Shown here: positions 1 to 4,774 of the stretch, one piece after another
How the letters are laid out: each line of letters opens with the position of its first letter
How positions within the stretch are numbered: the first letter of the stretch is position 1
DNA from: Chloroflexota bacterium
Lineage (GTDB): Bacteria; Chloroflexota; Anaerolineae; Promineifilales; Promineifilaceae
Length of the DNA stretch: 5,054 nt
Direction: 5' to 3'
NCBI GenBank assembly: GCA_024640485.1
Contig: JAHEEY010000357.1
Span: 1-5,054, forward strand
The notes under the pieces: model-generated
Database searches by the model: none
The model's input: only the letters and a program-made list of their open reading frames with translations
What the model was told of the DNA's origin: nothing
Made by a program: the position numbers and the translations under genes

Positions 1-339
1 TCCGACGTCCCCCCACTGATCAGCGTGACCCTGCGGGATGAAAAGAGCGCGTCAGACAGCCGCCGGCTGACGGCGGAATTGAGCGCCGAGCATGATCTGC
101 TGATCAGAGGGCTCGATTACGGCAAAGAGGTTGAGCGGGTTTTTGGCTCCCGGGAATATGAATGGGTGTGGCAGGTTGAGGCCGCCCATATCCCCAAGCT
201 GGAGGCCGCTTTGGCCGGCACCGGCAGCCTGCTGAAGCAGCTGCAGGAGCAGTTCAGCGGTGAGAAGGCTGCCGGGCTGCAGACTTTTTTGGAAAGCAAC
301 CAGATCCCATTTGATTTCTGGAGCCGCAACGGCGACTAG
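1..339 (+). CDS. 3' end of a small hypothetical protein (partial)
   Basis: The frame is open from the first base to a TAG at 337-339, giving at least 112 residues. A GTG at 25 could be a start, but it has no Shine-Dalgarno site in front of it and the frame runs on upstream, so the real start is probably left of the window. The product is soluble and charged, with no membrane segment, signal peptide or cysteines. The second half reads as a compact alpha/beta domain: an aromatic stretch (EYEWVWQVEA), a predicted amphipathic helix around KLEAALAG, then a helix ending in IPFDFWS close to the C-terminus. This ending gives the impression of short uncharacterised proteins seen in GC-rich bacteria, but I cannot name a family and assign no function. 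It is separated from the next gene by 247 nt, so it is probably not part of the downstream operon. Confidence 0.7.
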   Translation, partial: SDVPPLISVTLRDEKSASDSRRLTAELSAEHDLLIRGLDYGKEVERVFGSREYEWVWQVEAAHIPKLEAALAGTGSLLKQLQEQFSGEKAAGLQTFLESNQIPFDFWSRNGD

Positions 340-510
340 CTTCGCTCACCGCCCACCTCCAGCCCGTGCACCCCAACCTTGGCCGGAACTGCTCCTGTGC
401 CCATCTATCCCACCAGCTGTCGAAATGCCAACCGCCGATGAACTGGTTGCCGGGGAATGCCGCCGGCGGCCTGCTTCTGAATCAGCGTGGGATAATGGGC
501 CGATTTTGGC

Positions 511-516
511 TATACT
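511..516 (+). promoter_or_regulatory. Weak -10-like element upstream of the three-gene cluster
   Basis: TATACT matches the sigma70 -10 consensus at five of six bases and would start transcription near 523, giving a leader of about 64 nt before the TTG start at 587. No good -35 hexamer lies 16-18 nt upstream (TGGGAT at 488-493 is poor). A second -10-like hexamer, GATAAT, lies at 491-496. The rest of the 340-586 gap shows no credible gene and no clear terminator for the preceding gene. It holds a 12-bp perfect GC palindrome at 459-470 without a T tract. Confidence 0.3.
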
Positions 517-573
517 GAGCCGAGTTCAATGGCGCTGACCTGCCGGATATTGTCCTGCTGTCCACCATTTCAC

Positions 574-578
574 AGGAG
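574..578 (+). promoter_or_regulatory. Ribosome binding site that fixes a TTG start
   Basis: AGGAG lies 8 nt before the TTG at 587. No ATG or GTG in the same frame is nearby with a comparable site, so this decides the rare TTG start of the URO-D-like gene. Confidence 0.8.
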
Positions 579-586
579 AGGCTGAT

Positions 587-1642
587 TTGAAAAGCATCGA
601 TGCGTTTACCGAGTCTGATTGGAGCCGGCTGGAAGCGGATTGGCGGGCGTGGTGGCAGGGCGAGCTGGAGCGACCCCTGATCAGCATCATTACTGACCAC
701 GGCGGCAGTCAGCCGGCGGCAGCGCTGCCCCCCGACGCCTCCATCGCCCCGCTGGCGGCGAGCCTGCCGGCCGGCGAGATTCTGGACCAATTGGAGCCGG
801 GATTGGGCCGGCAGCGGTATTGGGCCGACGCCTACCCCCAATTCGTGCCCAACTTCGGCCTGGGGATCAGCGCCGCCGTCTTGGGGTCGGAGCTGCGGCT
901 GATCGACGGGGCCAGCTGGATGCTGCCGCTGCAATTGGACACATTGGACGATCTGACCCTGGAGCTGGACCAGGACAACCTCTGGTGGCGGCGGGCCCAG
1001 GAGATCACCAGCGCCGCGGCAGCCCGCTGGGGCATGCGGCTGGCCGTGGGACCTATCGACCTGGGCACCAGCCTGGACACCCTGGCGTACCTGCGCGGCG
1101 AAGAAGCGCTGTACGGCGAGCTGGCCCGGCAGCCCAAACTGGTCGACCGGCTGATCCCGGCGCTGACAGATATCCAGCTGGCGATGTCGGCGCAGCTCCA
1201 ACAACTATGCGAAGGCACTGGCGTCCGCTGGCTCAGCGGCAAAGGGACCCTGCTCAGCTCCTTCACCGCCGCTATGATCTCGCCGCGGATGTTCAAGCGG
1301 TGGATCCTGCCCGACCTAGAGCGGCGCTGCCAGGCGCTGGCCTATCCCAGCTGCTTCCTGGACGGCGAGCGGGGGCGCCACACCCTGGAGATGGTCCTCT
1401 CCATCCCCGGCTTGAGCGCGGTGCAGTATTATCCCGGCAGTGAACAGCCGCCGCTGGAACAGTGGCTGCCCCACCTGCAGCGGATACGGGAAGCGGGCAA
1501 GCGGTGCCAGCTGTGGGCGGCACCAGAGACAGCCCTGGGTATCATCGAGGCGATGGGCGGCAGCGGTTTCCACTTCACCTTGATCCAGCCAGATCGGCCG
1601 CTGAACGCCGACGAGGCGGAAGCGTTCCTCAGCGCGATATAG
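587..1642 (+). CDS. Uroporphyrinogen decarboxylase-fold protein (non-HemE paralog)
   Basis: A 351-residue protein starting at TTG, with AGGAG 8 nt upstream. It resembles the URO-D/corrinoid methyltransferase superfamily, specifically the uncharacterised group of about 350 residues that opens with a Trp-rich helix followed by ERPLISI (here residues 13-34). Further family-like stretches are the GPIDLGTSLDTLAYLRG segment at 155-171, a helix with ISPRMFKRWILPDL at 231-244, FLDGERGRH at 257-265, and SAVQYYPG at 277-284 followed by W293 and an AGK at 303-305. The N-terminal RQAGR signature of true heme-pathway HemE is absent, so haem synthesis is unlikely. Known relatives include methyltransferases that act on corrinoid proteins, but no corrinoid protein is encoded here. 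There is no signal peptide or membrane segment, so it is probably cytoplasmic. It is the first gene of a likely operon, 27 nt before the HAD gene. The fold is fairly sure; the reaction is unknown. Confidence 0.82.
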   Translation: MKSIDAFTESDWSRLEADWRAWWQGELERPLISIITDHGGSQPAAALPPDASIAPLAASLPAGEILDQLEPGLGRQRYWADAYPQFVPNFGLGISAAVLGSELRLIDGASWMLPLQLDTLDDLTLELDQDNLWWRRAQEITSAAAARWGMRLAVGPIDLGTSLDTLAYLRGEEALYGELARQPKLVDRLIPALTDIQLAMSAQLQQLCEGTGVRWLSGKGTLLSSFTAAMISPRMFKRWILPDLERRCQALAYPSCFLDGERGRHTLEMVLSIPGLSAVQYYPGSEQPPLEQWLPHLQRIREAGKRCQLWAAPETALGIIEAMGGSGFHFTLIQPDRPLNADEAEAFLSAI

Positions 1643-1669
1643 AGCGCGGCACAGCTGCGGGAGCAACGT

Positions 1670-2308
1670 ATGATCGTATTGAGCGATTTGTCCGGCACCC
1701 TGACCAAAGGGTCACCGGTGGCGGGGTTGGCAAAATGGCCCGGCGAGCGGCAGAGCAAAACCCGCTCCCGCCTCTACCTGGCTTCAATCATGGGTTCCTA
1801 CCTGCTGACCAAGATGGGCTTAATCGATTGGAGCCGCTGGACGGCGTGGGTGATCGGCTCTGCGCTGCCGCTGATCAGGGAGGCCACTCCGGAACGGCTG
1901 GATGAGATGTCCGAGTGGACGGTGGAGCACGAACTGTGGCCCCAACGTCGGCCTGATGTGCTGGCCCGGCTGGAAGCGCACCGGCAGGCGGGGGCCAGGA
2001 TCACCCTGGTCACCTCGGTCTACCAGCCGACGGCCGACGCCTTCGCCCGGCGCATCGGAGCGGACGCCATCGCCACCCCGGTCAGCTGCCACAACGGGGT
2101 GGCCAGGCTTTCGGGAGAGCTGGTTGCCGGGCCGGGCAAGATGAACCAGGTGAGAGCCAGACTGGGGGTCGACCGGGTAGATTTCGCCTACGGCGATACC
2201 GTCACCGACATCCCCATGCTGGCATTCGCCGACCATGCCGTGGCGGTCTATCCTGACGACGGGCTGCGCCAGGCGGCGCTGGAGAACGGCTGGGAGATTT
2301 TGGAATAG
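1670..2308 (+). CDS. HAD-superfamily hydrolase, SerB/HAD-IB-like, with variant motif I
   Basis: A 212-residue cytoplasmic protein. The ATG start has GGGAG at 1659-1663, 6 nt upstream. The four HAD motifs are in order: motif I is D6-L-S8-G-T10, motif II is LVTS with S116, motif III is K157 (PGKMNQ), and motif IV is GDTVTD with D176 and D180. Residues of about 20-90 between motifs I and II form a helical cap, as in the HAD-IB (phosphoserine phosphatase-like) branch. Most HAD phosphatases have Asp two positions after the nucleophile, acting as general acid/base; here it is Ser8. That change is known to alter the chemistry in other HAD branches (Ala in phosphonatase, Thr in P-type ATPases), so simple phosphatase action should not be assumed. 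It lies 27 nt after the URO-D-like gene and 11 nt before the serine hydrolase gene, which points to co-transcription. The substrate is unknown. Confidence 0.88.
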   Translation: MIVLSDLSGTLTKGSPVAGLAKWPGERQSKTRSRLYLASIMGSYLLTKMGLIDWSRWTAWVIGSALPLIREATPERLDEMSEWTVEHELWPQRRPDVLARLEAHRQAGARITLVTSVYQPTADAFARRIGADAIATPVSCHNGVARLSGELVAGPGKMNQVRARLGVDRVDFAYGDTVTDIPMLAFADHAVAVYPDDGLRQAALENGWEILE

Positions 2309-2319
2309 GGAAGTGACCG

Positions 2320-3396
2320 ATGGAACTCAAAGGACAGCTTGACCGCTATTTTCATGAGCTTGCCGGCAGCGATCGGTTCTCCGGCGTGGTGCGGGTGGTG
2401 AAAGGGGATCAGCCGCTGTATGAAGGCGCCTTTGGATTGGCCAGCCGGAGCTGGGCGGTGTCCAACAGCATGCAGACCCGTTTCGACACCGCCTCCATCA
2501 CCAAGCTGTTCACCGCGGTGGCCGTCCTGCAGCTGATCGACCAGGGGCTGCTCACCTTTGAGAGCCGGGCAGCGGAGCTGCTGGATTTGGCCGACACCGC
2601 CATCTCGCCGCTGGCCAATGTGTACCAGCTGCTGACTCACAGCTCCGGCATCGGCGACGATGTGGAGGAGGAAGACGGCGAATCGTACCATGATCTGTGG
2701 CTGGGGCGGGCCAACTACTGGGTGCGGCAGAGCGCCGATTTCCTGCCCCAATTCGCCTACAAACAAGCCAACTTCGCCCCCGGCGACGGGGTGCGCTACT
2801 GCAACTGCGGCTATGTGCTCCTGGGGTTGATGCTGGAGAAAGTGACCGGGCTCAGCTACCGGGAGTACGTCCGCGGCCATGTCTTCCAGCCTGCCGGCAT
2901 GAACAGCTCCGATTTCTTTCACCTGGACCAGGTCAATCCGCAGGTGGCCGAAGGGTGCGATCCCATTGCGGATGACGCCGGCAATACCCTCTACTGGCGC
3001 AAGAATATGTACAGCTTCCCGCCGGTGGGCTCGCCCGACGCCGGCGCTCATGTCACCGCCGCCGATCTGGACCGCTTTCTGCGAGCAGTTCGGGATGGTG
3101 CCCTGCTGTCGCCGGAGATGAGCCGGGCCTTTTTCACCCCCCAACTGCTCTACCGGCAGAAGGAAGGATGGCAGATGTGGTACGGCTTCGGGCTGTGGTT
3201 CTATCTATCGGAAACGGGCGAGATCGTCTGCTGCCAGAAGGAAGGGATCAACGCCGGGGTCAGCGGCATGATCCGCTACTTCCCGCGGGAGGATATCAGC
3301 GTGGTCATCCTGTGCAACCAGGAGTCGGCAGCGTGGGAGCCGGTGTGGGAGATCCACCGGCTGATCCTGGCCTCAGGGTTCGGGGCGGCAGCGTAG
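2320..3396 (+). CDS. Serine hydrolase of the class-C beta-lactamase / penicillin-binding protein family
   Basis: A 358-residue protein of usual length for the beta-lactamase/transpeptidase-like family (Pfam PF00144). The nucleophile motif SxxK is S59-I-T-K62 (FDTASITKLFTA). The LLTHSSGIGD segment at 104-113 is typical of the family. The second motif, YxN, is Y160-C-N162 followed by CGYVLLG. The third motif (KTG or HxG in relatives) appears as N311-A-G313 in a strand ahead of MIRYFP, so it is altered. There is no signal peptide, and the protein has six cysteines, including C161 and C163 on either side of N162 and a CC pair at 304-305. Both suit a cytoplasmic enzyme, unlike secreted beta-lactamases. 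It probably acts as an esterase, amidase or D-aminopeptidase-type hydrolase on a small substrate; antibiotic hydrolysis is not indicated. The ATG follows the HAD stop by 11 nt, with an AGGG stretch at 2307-2310 overlapping that stop. It is the last gene of the cluster. Confidence 0.9.
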   Translation: MELKGQLDRYFHELAGSDRFSGVVRVVKGDQPLYEGAFGLASRSWAVSNSMQTRFDTASITKLFTAVAVLQLIDQGLLTFESRAAELLDLADTAISPLANVYQLLTHSSGIGDDVEEEDGESYHDLWLGRANYWVRQSADFLPQFAYKQANFAPGDGVRYCNCGYVLLGLMLEKVTGLSYREYVRGHVFQPAGMNSSDFFHLDQVNPQVAEGCDPIADDAGNTLYWRKNMYSFPPVGSPDAGAHVTAADLDRFLRAVRDGALLSPEMSRAFFTPQLLYRQKEGWQMWYGFGLWFYLSETGEIVCCQKEGINAGVSGMIRYFPREDISVVILCNQESAAWEPVWEIHRLILASGFGAAA

Positions 3397-3403
3397 GGGA
3401 CGG

Positions 3404-3440
3404 AATACAAAGCCGGCGCCGCCGTCTCAGCGGCACCGGC
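3404..3440 (-). terminator. Intrinsic terminator of the DUF1508 gene
   Basis: Arms 3412-3422 and 3430-3440 pair over 11 bp with a single mismatch (C3417 opposite A3435), leaving a 7-nt loop. Read on the minus strand, the hairpin is followed by TTTGTATT, a moderate T tract, and it begins 19 nt after the DUF1508 stop. On the plus strand no T tract follows, so its role in ending the serine hydrolase transcript is uncertain, although a stem this strong could slow polymerase from both sides. Confidence 0.6.
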
Positions 3441-3459
3441 CCTCACAAGAAAGCTGAAC

Positions 3460-3795
3460 TTAAGCGATTTCTTCGATCCCGGCGTCGGCAGCTACTTTTG
3501 CCACCGCGGCGATGCCTGCTTCACAGGTGCGCTTGCTGGCGTACATCTGGCTCTGGCCGATGGGCTCGCCGTTGCCGGCAACCAGCTTGAAATACGGCTT
3601 GCCGCTGGTGGACTCCAGCCGCTTGAACCGCTTGTCTTCCCCGGCATTCTTCTTCACCGAAGCGATGCCGTTGCGGCAGCCGGATTCAGAGCTGTACCCT
3701 TCACTGGATAGGATGATTTGTCCGTTCCTGGCCCGCAGCCGGAAGCGGTACTCACCATTCTTGCTTTGATACAATTCGAACTTAGGGTTGGTCAT
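3460..3795 (-). CDS. YegP-type protein with two DUF1508 repeats (UPF0339 family)
   Basis: A 111-residue protein made of two tandem DUF1508 repeats (Pfam PF07411). Repeat 1 spans about 5-51 (FELYQSKNGEYRFRL, GYSSESGCRNGI, SVKKNA) and repeat 2 about 57-104 (FKRLESTSGKPYFKLVAGNGE, ASKRTCEAGIAAV). This is the usual YegP length and arrangement. In each repeat a Gly-Glu/Gly-Lys beta hairpin leads to an NG turn and then a helix carrying a conserved Cys and GI (C40, C91). The biochemical role of the family is not established. The ATG has a full AGGAGG (3800-3805 on the plus strand) with a short 4-nt spacer, so translation should be efficient. A good promoter lies just upstream. The gene converges on the serine hydrolase gene and diverges from the FHA gene. 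Confidence 0.93.
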   Translation of the reverse strand: MTNPKFELYQSKNGEYRFRLRARNGQIILSSEGYSSESGCRNGIASVKKNAGEDKRFKRLESTSGKPYFKLVAGNGEPIGQSQMYASKRTCEAGIAAVAKVAADAGIEEIA

Positions 3796-3811
3796 GATTC
3801 CTCCTCAGAAA

Positions 3812-3827
3812 AAGATACCTATATCTT
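3812..3827. repeat. Perfect inverted repeat over the DUF1508 promoter start region
   Basis: AAGATA (3812-3817) and TATCTT (3822-3827) are perfect inverted arms around the 4-nt centre CCTA. The right arm overlaps the -10 box of the minus-strand promoter and the whole element covers the likely start of transcription. That is a classic place for a repressor operator. A small leader stem or chance in AT-rich DNA are the alternatives. Confidence 0.4.
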
Positions 3828-3851
3828 ACTTGACCAAAGCCCAGCTGTAAA
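3823..3851 (-). promoter_or_regulatory. Sigma70-type promoter of the DUF1508 gene
   Basis: On the minus strand, TTTACA (plus 3846-3851) matches the -35 box at five of six bases. A 17-nt spacer leads to TAAGAT (plus 3823-3828), which matches the -10 box at four of six. Transcription would begin near 3816, giving a leader of about 20 nt that contains the AGGAGG. Confidence 0.6.
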
Positions 3852-3885
3852 TAAGCAGCGCAATTCTCAGCCCGGCGGGCACATC

Positions 3886-3902
3886 CATAAGTTTTACTTA
3901 TG
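3886..3902. repeat. Perfect inverted repeat CATAAG-N5-CTTATG between divergent promoters
   Basis: Arms 3886-3891 and 3897-3902 are exact inverted copies around TTTTA. The element sits about 30 nt from the plus-strand -35 box and about 35 nt from the minus-strand -35 box, almost midway between the two promoters. That suits a dimeric regulator acting on both genes. No T tract or transcript supports a terminator reading. Confidence 0.4.
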
Positions 3903-3931
3903 AATTCTCGACTTTTACCTGAAGAAGCTTA

Positions 3932-3961
3932 TTGGCAATCTGGCACGCGATTGTTTATAAT
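3932..3961 (+). promoter_or_regulatory. Strong sigma70-type promoter of the FHA gene
   Basis: TTGGCA (3932-3937, five of six matches to TTGACA) is separated by 18 nt from a perfect TATAAT (3956-3961). Transcription should start near 3968, about 60 nt before the ATG at 4028. The spacer contains a short inverted repeat, CAATC-N8-GATTG (3936-3953). This is the best promoter in the window, and it rules out the TTG at 3932 as a translation start. Confidence 0.8.
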
Positions 3962-4013
3962 AAGGTCAACTCATTTGTGAAGCATTTCACGAATATCGCC
4001 GCAACTGAGTTAT

Positions 4014-4019
4014 GGGGAG
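4014..4019 (+). promoter_or_regulatory. Ribosome binding site that fixes the FHA protein start
   Basis: GGGGAG lies 8 nt before the ATG at 4028, a near-ideal distance. The alternative TTG at 3932 has no such site and lies upstream of the predicted transcription start. Confidence 0.8.
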
Positions 4020-4027
4020 CCAAGCAG

Positions 4028-4648
4028 ATGGTTTTGTCGGGATCGTTCACCACATTGTCTACATTGTCGCCAGGATCTGATCGCGGCCTGCTCAGAAATC
4101 TGCTAATGCAGGCCAGCATACCGCAGGAGAGTTTCGAACCTCTTCCCGTTTTCCCCTGGGAGCTGCTTACCCTGGCAGGGATTCTGGGCCTTTTCGCCTG
4201 CGGAGTGGCCCTGGCGCTGTTGATGCGCTACGGCACCGCGCAGGGCAGCGCCCCAATTGCCAGCCCTGCCGCCAGCCCCAACGCCCGCCGGGCCGCCCCT
4301 GCCGCGCCCGCCCCAGATCTCTCGTCCCCCGTCTTCTACCGGTACCAGTCAGTTTGGCCGCGGCTGCTGGTAACCCGCGGCCCCCAGATCGGCATGGTCT
4401 ATCCGCTGCCGGAGACCGCGGTGCGGATCGGCAGCGGGCCGGAAAACGACATCACCTTGACCGGCTTGTCGCTGGACCCCTCCCATCTCAGGATCCGCCA
4501 CCGGCGGGAAGGGTATTTCCTGTGCAATGTTGGGGAAGACGCGGCCACCCTGTTGAACGGACGGCGCCTCGACGGGGACGTCCGCCTGTGTCACAACGAC
4601 CAGATCCAGATGGGACGCACCGTGACCCTCTGCTATCGGGACAAGTAG
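4028..4648 (+). CDS. Membrane-anchored protein with C-terminal FHA domain
   Basis: A 206-residue protein starting at ATG 4028, chosen because GGGGAG lies 8 nt upstream and the 5' part of the longer open frame (from TTG 3932) overlaps the promoter. Residues 1-41 are a polar Ser/Thr-containing segment. Residues 46-66 form one transmembrane helix rich in Leu, Ala and Gly. Residues 69-101 are a Pro/Ala-rich flexible linker, and about 112-203 are a forkhead-associated (FHA) domain. FHA features visible are VRIG (132-135), ENDI at 139-142, H153 in DPSHLRI, and the LLNG turn with N177-G178. FHA domains usually bind phosphothreonine peptides through an Arg after the first Gly and a Ser three residues before the His. 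Here these are Ser136 and Asp150, so phosphopeptide binding may be weak or changed. The FHA domain is presumably on the cytoplasmic side. No kinase or phosphatase partner lies in the window. A strong terminator follows at 4679. Confidence 0.85.
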   Translation: MVLSGSFTTLSTLSPGSDRGLLRNLLMQASIPQESFEPLPVFPWELLTLAGILGLFACGVALALLMRYGTAQGSAPIASPAASPNARRAAPAAPAPDLSSPVFYRYQSVWPRLLVTRGPQIGMVYPLPETAVRIGSGPENDITLTGLSLDPSHLRIRHRREGYFLCNVGEDAATLLNGRRLDGDVRLCHNDQIQMGRTVTLCYRDK

Positions 4649-4678
4649 CCCGCCTGGCTCACCAACCGCCGAAAAGGA

Positions 4679-4711
4679 AACGCCGCCCTTGCAGGGCGGC
4701 GTTGTTATTTT
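4679..4711 (+). terminator. Intrinsic terminator, probably bidirectional
   Basis: Perfect 11-bp arms at 4679-4689 and 4693-4703 close a 3-nt loop (TGC), and a T-rich tail (GTTATTTT, 4704-4711) follows. It ends the FHA transcript 30 nt after the stop codon. On the minus strand the same stem is followed by TTTCCTTTTC (plus 4669-4678, beyond the stem), so it can also stop the convergent gene that ends at 4775. Confidence 0.9.
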
Positions 4712-4712
4712 C

Positions 4713-4737
4713 AGCCGGCTGGGAATCGGCGCCGGCT
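4713..4737. repeat. Second inverted repeat next to the terminator
   Basis: AGCCGGC (4713-4719) and GCCGGCT (4731-4737) are perfect inverted arms with an 11-nt loop. No T tract follows on either strand. It may be an accessory hairpin between the two convergent genes; no function can be assigned. Confidence 0.4.
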
Positions 4738-4774
4738 TTGGCCCGCCTTCCAGCCCCTTAGCTGACCGCCAACG

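Noticed and set aside
459..470. 12-bp perfect palindrome GCCGCCGGCGGC in the 340-586 gap
   Set aside because: It has no loop and no T tract, so it is not an intrinsic terminator. GC-only palindromes of this length are common in GC-rich DNA.
260..538. Plus-strand open frame covering the 340-586 gap
   Set aside because: It overlaps the end of the first gene, has no ribosome site and reads as Pro/Arg/Ala-rich noise, so the gap is treated as non-coding.
482..1204. Long minus-strand open frame of 240 residues opposite the URO-D-like gene
   Set aside because: It is rich in Gln, Arg, Pro and Gly, as is typical of an antisense shadow in GC-rich DNA. The opposite strand encodes a recognisable protein with a good ribosome site.
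587..1642. Assignment of the first operon gene as hemE (haem synthesis)
   Set aside because: The RQAGR signature near the N-terminus is absent and the overall pattern matches the uncharacterised URO-D-like group; no other haem gene is nearby.
2248..3144. Minus-strand open frame of 298 residues opposite the serine hydrolase gene
   Set aside because: Its composition (many His, Gln, Val, Gly) and lack of any motif mark it as a shadow. The plus strand holds SxxK and YxN motifs in the right order.
2320..3396. Antibiotic-resistance (AmpC-type) beta-lactamase
   Set aside because: There is no signal peptide, the KTG motif is not present, and the gene sits in a metabolic-looking operon without an AmpR-type regulator.
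3941..3955. Sigma54-like TGGCACG followed by TTG inside the FHA promoter
   Set aside because: The spacing between the two blocks is one base too short for a -24/-12 promoter, the TTGC block is imperfect, and a nearly perfect sigma70 promoter overlaps it.
3796..4027. Riboswitch or small RNA in the divergent region
   Set aside because: Both leaders are short (about 20 and 60 nt) and no multi-helix structure or terminator is visible; the repeats fit protein-binding sites better.
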